The notes under the pieces were generated by a model. That model did no database searches. It was not told the origin of the DNA and worked only from the letters and a program-made list of their open reading frames with translations. The translations under genes and the position numbers were made by a program. Source: Polyangium fumosum (GTDB taxonomy: Bacteria; Myxococcota_A; Polyangia; Polyangiales; Polyangiaceae). Taken from it: a stretch of 64,000 nt of DNA. Shown piece after piece: positions 35,916-45,507 of this stretch. The first letter of the stretch is position 1. Every line of letters begins with the position of its first letter. The stretch lies in contig NZ_SSMQ01000016.1 in NCBI RefSeq assembly GCF_005144585.1, forward strand, positions 62,001 to 126,000, given 5' to 3'.

Positions 35916-36833
35916 GTGGACGTCGTGGACATGCAGTCGCGAATCGCGGCGCTCGAGGCGCGGCTCGCCGAGGAGATGCAGGCCCGGCAGCTCCTCGCCG
36001 AGGAGCTCGACCTGCTCCGGGCCGTGATCGACGAGATGCCCGTGGGCGTGATCGTCGAGGATACGTCGGGCCGGCGCCGCATGTACAACGCGCATATGCG
36101 GGCCATCGCGGGCGAGCCCGGGGCGCGGCGTGTATTCGTCTCGGATGGCGTGTCGCCGGCGCCCCCGGAGCGGGATCCGACGCGGCGGGCGCTCGGCGGC
36201 GAGGTGGTCGAGAACCTGGAGAGCCTGCTCGGCGCGACCGGCGAAGAGGGCCCCGGCACGTGGATCTCGCAGTCGTCGCGCCCGCTCTTCGGCGCGGACG
36301 GCGTGGTGCGCGCGGCGGTGACCGTGACCCGCGACGTGACCGAGCACAAGGACATCCTGCGCGAGCTCGACGAGGCGATCGTGGCGAGCGACGACGAGAA
36401 ACGCGCGCTCATCGATCGGCTGGAGGCCGGGATTGACGCGCTCTCGACGCCCATCATCGAGGTATGGGAGGACGTGCTCGCGCTCCCTGTGATCGGCGCG
36501 GTGGACGATCGGCGCGGCGCGGAGATCACGTCGCGGCTGCTCGACGCGGTCGTCGCGAGGGGCTCGCGTTTCGTGATCATCGACTGGACCGGCGTCGATA
36601 CGATGGACACGAACAGCGCGCGTCATTTGCTGGATCTCGTGCGCGCCGTGGAGCTCGTGGGCGCCGAGTGCATCCTGACCGGCATTCGCCCGGCCGTCGC
36701 CGTTTCTTTGCTCCACCTCGACGTGCGGTTCGAGCACCTCCGCCTGCTGCGGAGCGTGAAATACGGCCTGCGCCATTGCTTCGCGCGGCTCGGCCGCGGC
36801 GCCGGAATGCGCCGCCAGCGCAGCGCGGGATAA
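35916..36833 (+). CDS. RsbR-like PAS-STAS protein (stressosome-type co-antagonist)
   Basis: 305 residues from a GTG at 35916 with AAGGG upstream. An N-terminal coiled-coil (about 5-30) is followed by a PAS domain (VIDEMPVGVIVEDTSGRRRMYNAH to TVTRDVTEHKDI) and a STAS domain (about 175-280). The STAS core FVIIDWTGVDTMDTNSARHLL and AECILTGIRPAVAVSLL match RsbR proteins, including the DT that is phosphorylated in B. subtilis RsbR; the second phospho-site position carries Ser. Such proteins build stressosome shells and pass signals to RsbT-like kinases. No RsbS or RsbT gene follows, so partners must lie elsewhere. Confidence 0.87.
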   Translation: MDVVDMQSRIAALEARLAEEMQARQLLAEELDLLRAVIDEMPVGVIVEDTSGRRRMYNAHMRAIAGEPGARRVFVSDGVSPAPPERDPTRRALGGEVVENLESLLGATGEEGPGTWISQSSRPLFGADGVVRAAVTVTRDVTEHKDILRELDEAIVASDDEKRALIDRLEAGIDALSTPIIEVWEDVLALPVIGAVDDRRGAEITSRLLDAVVARGSRFVIIDWTGVDTMDTNSARHLLDLVRAVELVGAECILTGIRPAVAVSLLHLDVRFEHLRLLRSVKYGLRHCFARLGRGAGMRRQRSAG

Positions 36834-36848
36834 ACCCCGCCGCCGGGC

Positions 36849-38987
36849 TCAGCGCAGCCGCGACGACGTGGGCGACGACGGGAGGGGCACACGCATGACG
36901 AAGACGGCGCCCTTGCCGGTCCCCTCGCTGTGCGCGGTGATGGTCCCGTGGTGCAGCTCGACCAGGTGCTTGACGATCGCGAGGCCGAGGCCGAGGCCGC
37001 CGTGCGCGCGGGTCATTCCGCTGTCGGCCTGCTTGAACTTGTCGAACACGTGCGGAAGGAATGCCGGCGGGATGCCTTGACCGTCATCCGTGACGGAGAG
37101 TTCGATCGACCCGTCCACGCGGCGCAGATGCACGCGCACCCAGCCGCCCTTCGGCGTGAACTTGATCGCGTTGCCGAGCAGGTTCGTCACGATCTGGAGC
37201 AGCCGGACCGGGTCCCCCTGGACGCGCTCCTGGGTCTCGATCTGGCCCTCGACGCGGATCGTCTTGGCCTCCGCCGCCGGGCGGACGGCTTCGATCGCCG
37301 CTTCGACGACGCCCGCGAGCTCGAGCGTCTGGATGCTGTTCAGGTGGAGTTTGCCCGCGACGATACGCGAGACGTCGAGCAAGTCCTCGATGAGCGCGAC
37401 CTGCGCGCGGATGTTTCGCTCGACCGTGGCGAGCGCGCGCTCCCGCTTCTCGGCGGGGAGGATGTTGTCGCGGAGCATCGTCGTCCAGCCGAGCGAGGCA
37501 TTGAGGGGGCTGCGCAGCTCGTGGCTCAGGAGGGCGAGAAACTCGTCTTTTGCGCGGTTCGCGGTCTCCGCCTCGGCGCGCGCGCTGGCCTCGGCGTCGT
37601 AGAGGCGCGCGCGCTCCATGGCCTGCGCGCAGAGGCGCGCGAGCGTCGTGAGCAACGCCCGGTCCGCCTCGCTGAACCCGCGGCGTTCGTCGAAGGCGAG
37701 GACCAGGGAGCCGAGCCCGCGCTCCTCGAAGAGCAGGGGGACGGCCGCCAGGGCCTCGTCGCCGGGAGAACGCAAAGGCGCGATCTCGGGATATCGCTCG
37801 GCCACCGCGGCGGCGGACTCGAAGTAGAGCGGGCGTCGCTCCCGGATCGCGTCCGTCATCGGGATCGGGTGGGAGAGCGGGACGCTCGCCCAGCGCGCGA
37901 TCTGCGCCTCGTCGTAGCCGACCGTTTGCAAAAGCGTGGCCGTCTCTCCCTCCGAGAGCACGCCCAGGGCGGCCCGTTCGGCGCCGAGGAGCGCGCGACC
38001 CTGGCTCACCGCCACCTCGGCCACCTGCAGGCTCGTGTGCGCCTCCGAGAGGGCCGCGGCCACGCTCATCAGCCGGTGCAGGTTCTGGCGCTTGGCGGCG
38101 GCGCGCGCCTCGGCGGCGCGGAGGGCCGTCACGTCGACGACCGTCATGGCCACGCGCGCGACGCGTCCCTCCACGCGCACGGGAAAGTAACTCGTGAGCG
38201 AGTATTGATGGCTCGACCGTCCGGGGAGGGGCCGGGCGACCTCGAGGTTGAGCAGGGGCTCGCCCGTGTCGAAGACCCGCTCCAGGCGCTCGATGGTGGT
38301 GGCCGTCTCGGGGCCTTCGGGGAGCGTCTCGGCCAGCGTGCGCCCGACGTGCGCGTCGGCGGGCACGCCGTGCATCGCTGCGAGCGCCGCGTTGATGCGC
38401 TCGCAGCGCAGGTGCGCGTCGAAGATGGCGATGCCGATGGGCGCGCCCGCGACGACGGCGTCGAGCACGGCGGCGCTGCTCGCGGCCTCGGCCTGGGCGC
38501 GCTTTTCGCGGGCGACGAGGTCGGCCCGCTCCCGTTCGAAGAGCTCGGCCTCGCGGACGCGGAGGTTCTCGGCGCGGCGCCAGAGCTCGGCGAACGCGGC
38601 GACCTTGGCCCGCAGCACGTCCGGGTTGAAGGGTTTGGGCAGGTAGTCGACCGCGCCGTGCGCATACCCCTTGGCCTGGTAGGCGTCGTCGCGGTGGATC
38701 GCCGAGACGAAGATGATCGGGATGTCCCGCGTGCGTTCGAGCCTGCGGACCAGGTCGGCGGTCTCGAACCCGTCCATGTCCGGCATCTGGACGTCGAGCA
38801 CGATGACCGCGAACTCGTTGCTCAAGAGCTGCCGGAGCGCGTCTCGGCCCGAGCTCGCGCGCATCAAATGCAGCCCGAGGGGCTCCAGCACGACTTCCAG
38901 GGCGAGCAGGTTCGCCGGGTGGTCGTCGACGAGGAGCACGCAGGGGACGGGGGGTGGTGTGGACGGCGGGCAGATGTCCTGGCTCAT
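36849..38987 (-). CDS. Hybrid sensor histidine kinase (REC-PAS-GAF-HisKA-HATPase)
   Basis: 712 residues. N-terminal receiver with phospho-acceptor Asp65 (IVLDVQMPDMDGFE) and Lys in YLPKPFNPD; a helical linker; PAS domain about 170-290; GAF domain about 310-460 (LLGAERAALGVLSEGE, GLGSLVLAFDERRGFSEADRA); then His489 in LLSHELRSPLN, N-box NLLGNAIKFTP, G1 DDGQGIP and G2 GGLGLGLAIVK. No membrane segments, so a cytoplasmic sensor. The receiver at the front suggests input from another kinase. It lies head-to-head with a truncated paralogue at 39710. Convergent with the RsbR-like gene with 15 bp between. Confidence 0.95.
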   Translation of the reverse strand: MSQDICPPSTPPPVPCVLLVDDHPANLLALEVVLEPLGLHLMRASSGRDALRQLLSNEFAVIVLDVQMPDMDGFETADLVRRLERTRDIPIIFVSAIHRDDAYQAKGYAHGAVDYLPKPFNPDVLRAKVAAFAELWRRAENLRVREAELFERERADLVAREKRAQAEAASSAAVLDAVVAGAPIGIAIFDAHLRCERINAALAAMHGVPADAHVGRTLAETLPEGPETATTIERLERVFDTGEPLLNLEVARPLPGRSSHQYSLTSYFPVRVEGRVARVAMTVVDVTALRAAEARAAAKRQNLHRLMSVAAALSEAHTSLQVAEVAVSQGRALLGAERAALGVLSEGETATLLQTVGYDEAQIARWASVPLSHPIPMTDAIRERRPLYFESAAAVAERYPEIAPLRSPGDEALAAVPLLFEERGLGSLVLAFDERRGFSEADRALLTTLARLCAQAMERARLYDAEASARAEAETANRAKDEFLALLSHELRSPLNASLGWTTMLRDNILPAEKRERALATVERNIRAQVALIEDLLDVSRIVAGKLHLNSIQTLELAGVVEAAIEAVRPAAEAKTIRVEGQIETQERVQGDPVRLLQIVTNLLGNAIKFTPKGGWVRVHLRRVDGSIELSVTDDGQGIPPAFLPHVFDKFKQADSGMTRAHGGLGLGLAIVKHLVELHHGTITAHSEGTGKGAVFVMRVPLPSSPTSSRLR

Positions 38988-39267
38988 GAGGTCAGGGACG
39001 GCACACAGGGTGGGACGTCGTCGCAGCCCCGAGTGTAAAACATTTGTGAATTGGAACCGTTACGGATTCGAAAGAATCTTCATCGACCTCGGCTGTTGTT
39101 GGGCATGGTATGCCAATCCGCAGATGTTGGGTTTCGTCCGAGACGATGTGGCGTCGATGGAGGTGGGATCCTCCAAAATCCGAAGCGCCACGGGAGAATC
39201 CCGACCCATCACTGGGGCTGGGTCCGCATGGCTGGCCGTGCGTCCGTGGCTTATCGTCACTCCTGGA
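38988..39267. other. Promoter region between hybrid kinase and small ORF
   Basis: 280 bp of lower GC than average, serving the minus-strand kinase and probably the plus-strand genes at 39268 and 39710. It holds two small inverted repeats, GATTCgaaaGAATC at 39065-39078 and TTGGGCATggtATGCCAA (one bulge) at 39099-39115, which could be regulator sites. No sure promoter motif. Confidence 0.4.
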
Positions 39268-39651
39268 ATGAAGGTGCTTCCCGTAGGTGACGGGTCTCTC
39301 ACGAGTTTCCTCATGCGCGTTCTCGAGACGTCGCTGACAGGTCCGCTCGCGCACGCCTTTCGCTCCACACGTGTCCCCGATCCCGTGGTGCTGGTGTTGT
39401 GCAGGGAGGAGGGGCTGGACGCGGGGGACATCGAATGCGCCGTCGAGTCGACGGAGCGCGCCGCCAAGGTGCTCGTCGATATGGCCGCCGCGCGCGGGGA
39501 CGACCGGCCCGCGCGGGTCGCTCGGGCACTCCGCACCATGGAAAGGCCCATCGGCTTCGTTCCGTGCGTCGCGGGGGCCGACGACAAGATCGTGCTCGTG
39601 CTCCTCGAGCAAGCCGCCCTCGAAAGCTTCCGTGGCAACAATGCTCCATGA
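39268..39651 (+). CDS. Hypothetical protein upstream of REC-PAS gene
   Basis: 127 residues from the ATG at 39268; an upstream ATG at 39124 would add a stretch of low quality. Composition is protein-like: strand DPVVLVLCREEGLDAGD, helices AAKVLVDMAAARGDD and RVARALRTMERPIG, then KIVLVLLEQAALESF. No known motif. 58 bp before the REC-PAS gene on the same strand, so possibly co-transcribed with it. Confidence 0.55.
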   Translation: MKVLPVGDGSLTSFLMRVLETSLTGPLAHAFRSTRVPDPVVLVLCREEGLDAGDIECAVESTERAAKVLVDMAAARGDDRPARVARALRTMERPIGFVPCVAGADDKIVLVLLEQAALESFRGNNAP

Positions 39652-39709
39652 CAGGCCTGCTCGAACGCACGTGCCGAAAGGTTGTTCATGAGCAAGGAAC
39701 CGAGACCCC

Positions 39710-40558
39710 ATGACACCGCGCTCCCTCGTCCCCAGCATCCTGCTCGTCGATGACCATCCCTCGAACCTGCTCGCCCTGGAGGCCGTGCTCGAACCGCTCG
39801 GGATGCACCTCGTGCGGGCGAGCTCGGGCAAGGAGGCGCTGACGCACCTGCTCCGCGAGGAGTTCGCGGCCATCGTGCTCGACGTCCAGATGCCGGACAT
39901 GGACGGATTCGAGGTCGCCGCGCTGATCCGCAGGCGCGAGCGCACGAAAGAAGTGCCGATCATCTTCATCTCGGCGATCCACCGCGACGACAGCTATCAA
40001 GCCAAAGGATATGCGCACGGCGCGTTGGATTACTTGCCCAAGCCGTTCAGCCCCGACGTGCTTCGCGCGAAGGTCTCGGCGCTGGCCGACCTCTGGCGCC
40101 GCGGCGAGGTCAATCGCATGCGCGAGGCCATGCAATTCGAGCGGGAGCGTGTCGAGCTCGTCGCCCGCGAGCGGCGCGCGCAGACCGAGGCCACGAGGAG
40201 CGCGTCGGTGCTCGACGTGGTGGTCGGGCGATCGCCGATCGGCATCGCCGTCGTCGACGCGGACCTGCGTTGCGAGCGCATCAATGTCCCCTTCGCCGCG
40301 GCGAGGAGCGGCGCGCCCGCGGAGGCCCCCCTCGGCCTCCCGCTGGCCGAGATCCTCCCCGAGGGAGCGGACACGGTCCTGCTCGCCGAGCGCGTTCGGC
40401 AGGTCTTCGCCACGGGCGAGCCGCTCTTGAACGTGGAGGTCGGCTGGCAGGCGGACCGCCGCGCGCTCGCGAGTTGTTATCCGGTGTGCGTGGAGGGCCG
40501 CGTCGAGCGGGTCGCGCTGATGGTGGTCGAGGCGACGCGCGAACGCGCCGAGGATTGA
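39710..40558 (+). CDS. REC-PAS protein, truncated paralogue of the hybrid kinase
   Basis: 282 residues. The receiver (phospho-acceptor Asp58 in IVLDVQMPDMDGFE, Lys in YLPKPFSPD) and the following linker and PAS domain match the N-terminal part of the kinase at 36849-38987 almost motif by motif. The chain stops after VVEATRERAED, where the kinase continues into GAF and histidine kinase domains. It therefore has no kinase output and may act as a phosphate sink, a partner or a decoy for the kinase. The gene is inverted relative to its paralogue. Its stop is 6 bp from the nitroreductase stop. Confidence 0.9.
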   Translation: MTPRSLVPSILLVDDHPSNLLALEAVLEPLGMHLVRASSGKEALTHLLREEFAAIVLDVQMPDMDGFEVAALIRRRERTKEVPIIFISAIHRDDSYQAKGYAHGALDYLPKPFSPDVLRAKVSALADLWRRGEVNRMREAMQFERERVELVARERRAQTEATRSASVLDVVVGRSPIGIAVVDADLRCERINVPFAAARSGAPAEAPLGLPLAEILPEGADTVLLAERVRQVFATGEPLLNVEVGWQADRRALASCYPVCVEGRVERVALMVVEATRERAED

Positions 40559-40564
40559 AGCGCG

Positions 40565-41230
40565 TCAGTCCTCCACCCATTGCACGACACGATCGATGGG
40601 CTTTCGCCCGGGCGGCGGCGCGTCGCCGAGGGGGTAGCCGATCGCCACGGCGCCGACCATCCGGAACGGCTCCTTGATGCCGAGCAGCGCTTCGATCTCG
40701 GGCTTCGCGATCATAGGGCCGGCCATCCAGCAAGCGCCGAGGCCCTCGGCGTGCGCCTGGAGCAGCATCGCCATCACGGCCGCGCTCGTCGAGCAGAGCT
40801 CGGCCTGCATGCTGCGGGCCGTGTGGTACTGCGCAGGATCCCCGCCGCCCGAGGTGATGAGGTCGGCGATGAGGTCGGGATAGTCACGCCATTGAGGCAC
40901 CACGATCGCCGCGGCGCTCTCCAGCGGCTCGTGGAAAAAATCGCCGTAATTGGCGAAATCCTCGGCGTGGTGCCCGCGGTGGATGATGGCCTTGATCTCG
41001 TCGGCCCGCGCCCGCACGGCCGCGGCGATTTGCTTGCGTTTGTCTGCGGCCGTGACGACCGTGAAGCGCCAGGGCTGCCGGTTCGTGTTCGAGGGCGCCG
41101 TGATCGCAGCTTGCACGAGCCGGGCGAGCACCTCCTTCGGGACAGGTTCGTCCGCGAATTCGCGGCGCGACCGCCGCGTTTCGAGCCACGCCAGCATCCC
41201 CGGGCCCTGCACCCCGCCCGGGCCGCTCAT
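40565..41230 (-). CDS. Nitroreductase-family FMN enzyme (locus B)
   Basis: 221 residues from the ATG at 41230, which overlaps the FabG stop as ATGA. Nitroreductase signatures: [15 protein letters not shown] and [16 protein letters not shown] at the FMN site, [10 protein letters not shown] and [16 protein letters not shown] near the C-terminus. Family members reduce nitro, quinone or enoate groups with NAD(P)H, and some oxidise or dehydrogenate biosynthetic intermediates. As the last gene of a ketosynthase operon it may set the redox state of the acyl chain, for example as an enoyl reductase substitute, but this is inference. Confidence 0.9.
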   Translation of the reverse strand: MSGPGGVQGPGMLAWLETRRSRREFADEPVPKEVLARLVQAAITAPSNTNRQPWRFTVVTAADKRKQIAAAVRARADEIKAIIHRGHHAEDFANYGDFFHEPLESAAAIVVPQWRDYPDLIADLITSGGGDPAQYHTARSMQAELCSTSAAVMAMLLQAHAEGLGACWMAGPMIAKPEIEALLGIKEPFRMVGAVAIGYPLGDAPPPGRKPIDRVVQWVED

Positions 41231-41982
41231 TCCAGCTTGAATCCGCCGTCCACGTTCCATATCTGTCCCGTCACGTAGCTCGCCTCGTCCGAGACGAGGA
41301 AGGCGACCACCGCCGCGATCTCCTCGGGCCGGCCAACACGCTTGAGCAGGATGCGTTTCGCGAGCTCGTCGGGCGCGAGGGCCCGGAGCTCGGCCGTCAT
41401 GTCGGTCTCGACGAGGCCCGGCGCCACCGCGTTCACGCGCACGCCGCGCGGCGCGAGCTCGACCGCGAGCGCGCGGGTGAACGACTCGACGGCGCCCTTC
41501 GACGCAGCATAAAGCGACTGCCCGCGGCCCGGGCGTTGCGCCGCCACGCTGGAGACGTTGACGATCACGCCGCGCCGCCGCGAGATGAAGCGCCGCGCGG
41601 CCTCGCGGCAGCAGGCGACGACACCCGCGGCGTTCGTGTCGAAGACGTGATCGTAATCGTCGTCCGTGCTCGCGCCGAGGAGGCCGTCGCGCGTCACGCC
41701 GGCATTGCAGACGAGTGCGTCGAGCGGCCCGAGCGTAGTTTCCGCTTGCTCGAAGAGGGCCGCGACCTCCGCGGGGCGCGAGACATCGGCGCGAAGAGCG
41801 ACGGCCCGCGCCCCGTGCGCCTCCACGGCGGCCACGGTCTGCCGGGCCGCGTCCTCGTCGTGGCGATAATCGACGGCGACGGCATATCCGCGCCGCCCGA
41901 GCGCCTCCGCGACGGCGCGCCCGATCCCGCGCGAGGCGCCCGTGACGAGCGCGACGCGGGAGCGCTCCTTGGGCTCGCTCAT
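41227..41982 (-). CDS. 3-oxoacyl-ACP reductase, FabG-like (locus B)
   Basis: 251 residues, ATG at 41982 overlapping the upstream TGA. SDR set complete: [19 protein letters not shown] in [12 protein letters not shown], catalytic Ser in VNVSSVAAQ, Tyr and Lys in LYAASKGA, and the C-terminal [16 protein letters not shown]. This is closer to classical FabG than the two radical-SAM-linked SDRs. It should reduce the 3-oxo group made by the ketosynthases of the same operon. Confidence 0.94.
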   Translation of the reverse strand: MSEPKERSRVALVTGASRGIGRAVAEALGRRGYAVAVDYRHDEDAARQTVAAVEAHGARAVALRADVSRPAEVAALFEQAETTLGPLDALVCNAGVTRDGLLGASTDDDYDHVFDTNAAGVVACCREAARRFISRRRGVIVNVSSVAAQRPGRGQSLYAASKGAVESFTRALAVELAPRGVRVNAVAPGLVETDMTAELRALAPDELAKRILLKRVGRPEEIAAVVAFLVSDEASYVTGQIWNVDGGFKLE

Positions 41983-43169
41983 GGAACCTCCACGCGCAGG
42001 GCGCCGGCGAGCCCCGGCATGCCGGCCGAGAGGGCCAGGGCCGAGCGGGCGCGTGTCTCCTCGGCGCGGGCGAGCGGGCGGAGCGGGCCCGCCGAAGGAC
42101 GATCGAGGCCCGCGATGGGCGGCAGCGCGCCCGCGCGGAGCGCCTCGGCGAGCAGGATCGCCTGCACGACCGCCGTCGCGCCGCCGAGCTGGCCCGTGGA
42201 AGCCGTCAAGGCGAGCAGCGTCGCGGACGGGCCGAGCACGTCGGCGAGCGCCGCCCGTTCGGCCGTATCGCGCTCGGGCGAGGCGAGCGCAGCGCCATCG
42301 ACGATCATGTCGCCCACGGAGAGACCGGCCGCGAGGGAGGCGAGCGCGCGCGGGCTGGGAAAGCCTTCGGCGCCGTCGGCCGTCGCCGCAGCCGAGACGA
42401 ACGAGAGCGCTCGATCCCCCGCGTCGTCGGGCCGCTCCAGCACGACGGCCGCGGCCGCTTCGCCGGGCACGAACCCCGCCGCGCCCTCGTCGTACGGGGC
42501 GACGACCGCCTCCGTGGTCGCGGCGCTCGTCGCGGCGCCGGACATGCCGAGCGAGAGGAGCGTCTCCGGCTCGACGAGCGTGTCGTACGCGAAGACGAGC
42601 GCCGCATCGACGCTGCCGACGGCGAGGGCGATGCTGGCCGCCCGGAGCGCCTGCGCCCCCGCGTTCGAGCCCGCCGTGGTCGTGCCGTCGCCCTTGCCGC
42701 CGACGTCGATCGACAGGAGCGCGTGCGCGTTGTTCGACAGGTGAAAGAGCATCCAGAACGGGTGCAGCAAGGAAAACCCCTGCGCCCATGCGCCCGTCGC
42801 GCGCGCGTCGCCCGTTTGTCGTTCGAGCACGGGCATCAGATCGTCCCAGTGCGCGCGCAAGCCACCATAGCCGCAAAAAAGCCCGAGCCGCGCGCCTTTC
42901 GCCGGCGTGCCCGCGCGGGCGAGGGCCTCGGCCCCGACCTCCATGCCGAAGAGCCCCATCCGTTTGACGAATTTGCGGTGCTTCGTCGGCCGCGGCGCGC
43001 CGGGGATCGTGGCGGCGAGGCGGCAGGTGTAGGTGCTCGCGTCGAAATGGGCGTTCGGGGCCGCCGCGCGCTCGCCCGCGAGCAGCCTCCGGAGCACGGC
43101 CCGGGCGTCGTCGCCGAGCGGGGTGCGCAGGGAACACCCCGTCACGGCCATCCGGCCCGCGTGCGTCAT
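41979..43169 (-). CDS. Ketosynthase-fold protein without active site, chain-length-factor-like (locus B, KS1)
   Basis: 396 residues from an ATG overlapping the prior stop (ATGA). The thiolase-like fold is recognisable by [13 protein letters not shown] near 233-245, but the nucleophile region reads [10 protein letters not shown] (166-175) with no Cys, the HGTGT motif is absent, and the usual KxxxGH region is TASTGQLGG (322-330) with Gln for His. All three catalytic residues are therefore lost. Chain length factors of type II polyketide synthases show similar losses and pair with an active KS. The intact partner is probably KS2, encoded immediately upstream. Confidence 0.87.
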   Translation of the reverse strand: MTHAGRMAVTGCSLRTPLGDDARAVLRRLLAGERAAAPNAHFDASTYTCRLAATIPGAPRPTKHRKFVKRMGLFGMEVGAEALARAGTPAKGARLGLFCGYGGLRAHWDDLMPVLERQTGDARATGAWAQGFSLLHPFWMLFHLSNNAHALLSIDVGGKGDGTTTAGSNAGAQALRAASIALAVGSVDAALVFAYDTLVEPETLLSLGMSGAATSAATTEAVVAPYDEGAAGFVPGEAAAAVVLERPDDAGDRALSFVSAAATADGAEGFPSPRALASLAAGLSVGDMIVDGAALASPERDTAERAALADVLGPSATLLALTASTGQLGGATAVVQAILLAEALRAGALPPIAGLDRPSAGPLRPLARAEETRARSALALSAGMPGLAGALRVEVP

Positions 43170-44443
43170 CGAGGTCTCCCGAGGACCACGCTGACGTTTT
43201 GCCCGCCAAACCCGAAGGAATTCGAGAGCACGTACTCGACGCGTCGCTGGAGGGGCCGGGGGCCGATCACGTGGATCGGGCACTCCGGATCCGGCTCCTC
43301 GAAATGCGCCGTCCCGGGGAGCAGGTCCCGCGTGAAGGGGAGCAAGCACGCGGCGAGCTCGATCGCTCCGGCGGCGGCCATCAGGTGGCCGACGGCGCCC
43401 TTGATGCTCGACGTGGGCACGTCGCCGAAGAGCGCGCGGATCGCCTTCGCCTCGGCCATGTCGTTGAGCGGTGTCCCCGTGCCGTGGGCATTGACGTACC
43501 CGATGTCCGAAGGCGCGAGGTTGGCACGACGAACAGCTCGTTCCATGGCCGCGAGCGCGCGCGATCCGTCGGGGCGGGGCGCCGTCGCGCGGTAGGCGTC
43601 CTGCGTGGTCGCGGAGCCGGCGAGGACCGCGAGGAGATCCGCGCCGCGCGTCCGCGCCCGCCCCTCCTCCTCGACCACGAACATCGCCGCGCCCTCGCCC
43701 ACGACAAGCCCGTCGCGCCGCCGATCGAAGGGCCTGCACGCCGAGGGCTCGGCGCGCGGCGAGGGGGCGCCGAGGCGCGACATGCCACCGATGCCGAGCG
43801 GGTTGACCATCGAGTCGGCCGCGCCGCAAAGGACGACGTCGGCCGCGCCCCGCTCGATCAGCGAGGCCGCGTGTGCGACGGCCGTGCCGCCCGCCGCGCA
43901 AGCCGAGACGTGCACGGCGACGCGGCCCGACAGGCCGAGCACGCCGCGGATCTTCTCGGCCGTGAGGTCGACACGCGAGCGGAATCGAACGCCCTCCGGG
44001 CCCGCGAGATCCCCCGCGCCGATGCGGATCTCGTCGCCGTCGAGCTGATCCGCGAAGTCCTCCAGGAACGCCTGTTCGAGCCCGAGCCCGATGGAGAGCG
44101 CGGCCCTGCGCTCGGCCGTCCCGCACCGCGCATGGCGCCACGCCTCGGCCGCGGCGATGAGGCCAAAACACACTTTGCGATCCCGCAGGAGGCCCGAGTG
44201 CTCCCACGCCGCGGCCTCGCCGATGTGGAGCAGGACGCCGCGGTGTTTTTCGAGGAGCGAGGCGCTTGTTTTTTCGATCGGCACCTCGCCCGCGACACGC
44301 GTGGGGAAGGTGCGCGCATCGAAATTTCGGATCGGGCCGATCGCGCTCCGGCCCGCGGCGAGGCCGTTCGCGAGCGCGTCGTAGCCGACGCCGAACGCGC
44401 TGACGGCGCCGACGCCCGTGATCACCGCGCGCCGCCGGCCCAT
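43166..44443 (-). CDS. Beta-ketoacyl-ACP synthase, FabF-like (locus B, KS2)
   Basis: 425 residues, ATG at 44443 overlapping the previous stop by one base. Catalytic set complete: Cys182 in [12 protein letters not shown], His320 in [11 protein letters not shown], Lys348 and His353 in [15 protein letters not shown], and the C-terminal [15 protein letters not shown]. It should elongate acyl-ACP with malonyl-ACP. Coupled to the active-site-less KS1 downstream, suggesting a KS-CLF heterodimer. Confidence 0.95.
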   Translation of the reverse strand: MGRRRAVITGVGAVSAFGVGYDALANGLAAGRSAIGPIRNFDARTFPTRVAGEVPIEKTSASLLEKHRGVLLHIGEAAAWEHSGLLRDRKVCFGLIAAAEAWRHARCGTAERRAALSIGLGLEQAFLEDFADQLDGDEIRIGAGDLAGPEGVRFRSRVDLTAEKIRGVLGLSGRVAVHVSACAAGGTAVAHAASLIERGAADVVLCGAADSMVNPLGIGGMSRLGAPSPRAEPSACRPFDRRRDGLVVGEGAAMFVVEEEGRARTRGADLLAVLAGSATTQDAYRATAPRPDGSRALAAMERAVRRANLAPSDIGYVNAHGTGTPLNDMAEAKAIRALFGDVPTSSIKGAVGHLMAAAGAIELAACLLPFTRDLLPGTAHFEEPDPECPIHVIGPRPLQRRVEYVLSNSFGFGGQNVSVVLGRPR

Positions 44444-45507
44444 CACGCGCCCCCTTTCGCGAGCACGACCACCCCGAGATCCCCGTCCGGGCCCGCGGAG
44501 AGCACGAGCGCGCGCGGTTTGTCGAGGTGCGCGAGCAGGTCGAGCGTGACCGCCCAGGCGAGCGCGGGCGTCGCGGCCAGGGATTCGCCGAGGGTGAGCG
44601 AGGTGTCCACCGAGAGCTCCGCTTCGAGCACCTGGGGCAGATCCAGGAGCGCCTCGCGCGCAGGCGCGCCCCAGGGCGCGAGCACGACCACGTCGCACGG
44701 CTGATCTTCGAGCGCGTCGAGCGCGGCCGGCACGGCCGCGTCGCGCAAGACGCCTGTGCGGGGCACGAGCGTGCCGCGCGGGCGCTCGACGGGAAACACG
44801 CGCACCGCTTCCACGTAGCCGAGCGGCGCTTCGGCCGTGCTCGTGATCGCGAGCGCCGCGGCGCCTTCGGCCGGCGTGAGCCCTTGCCGCAAGAACCCTT
44901 CTCGTTCGAGCTCGGCCATCGTGACCGGGTGCAGGGCCGTGTCCGCGCCGCCGACGAGCGCGCGCTCGCACGCGCCCGACATGATCGCGGCGCACGCCTC
45001 TTCGAGCGCCGTCACCGTGCCCGTGCCGCGCGAGAAAAACGCGGCGTTCGGGCCGGCGAGGCCTTCGAGGATCGCCCCGTGGCAGAGCGTGAAGTTGTTC
45101 ATGATCTGGAACGCGAAGAGGGGGTTGCACGCGTCGAGCCCCTCGCGGCCGCACCGCGCGAGCGAGAACTGGCCGTCCTCCATGCTCGCCGCGACGAGCC
45201 GCGCGACCTCGTCCATCTCCGCGCCCGAGGCGCCGACGCCGAAGAACGCGCCGATCTCCGCGCGCGCCTCGTCCCACCGCGCCTCTTCGAGCGCGCCGCG
45301 CATCACGAGCGCCGAGAACCACGCGGCCCGCGACATCAGCTTCTTTTGCCGGATGTCCTCGGGCCGCGACGGCGCGGGCGGGGCGAGCTCGGACGGGCGC
45401 GGGAGGCTCTTTTCGAGCACGCGCTGGGCGAGCCCGCGGCCCGCGAGGCCCGCTGCGGTCAGCGTCGAGACCGCGATCACGGGGAGGCCCTTTCCGTCTA
45501 GGCGCAT
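44443..45507 (-). CDS. Divergent ketosynthase-like protein without catalytic Cys (locus B, KS3)
   Basis: 354 residues from the ATG at 45507. A ketosynthase N-terminal-like domain is suggested by FQIMNNFTLCHGAILEGLAG and NAAFFSRGTGTVTALEEACA at about 133-175, followed by ALVGGADTAL. At the place where active enzymes have a Cys before the glycine, the sequence reads RGTGTVTAL. The C-terminal half lacks HGTGT and the GH motif. At 354 residues it is shorter than active KSs. Its start overlaps KS4 by 10 bp and it precedes KS2, so it may be the second chain-length-factor-like subunit, pairing with KS4. Confidence 0.78.
   Translation of the reverse strand: MRLDGKGLPVIAVSTLTAAGLAGRGLAQRVLEKSLPRPSELAPPAPSRPEDIRQKKLMSRAAWFSALVMRGALEEARWDEARAEIGAFFGVGASGAEMDEVARLVAASMEDGQFSLARCGREGLDACNPLFAFQIMNNFTLCHGAILEGLAGPNAAFFSRGTGTVTALEEACAAIMSGACERALVGGADTALHPVTMAELEREGFLRQGLTPAEGAAALAITSTAEAPLGYVEAVRVFPVERPRGTLVPRTGVLRDAAVPAALDALEDQPCDVVVLAPWGAPAREALLDLPQVLEAELSVDTSLTLGESLAATPALAWAVTLDLLAHLDKPRALVLSAGPDGDLGVVVLAKGGA

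Noticed and set aside
36930-39038. 702-residue plus-strand frame opposite the hybrid kinase
   Set aside because: Antisense shadow. The minus-strand protein has every kinase and receiver motif.
41227-43209. 660-residue minus-strand frame joining FabG to upstream sequence
   Set aside because: The upstream part reads KS1 in the wrong frame. FabG starts at 41982 by ATGA overlap.
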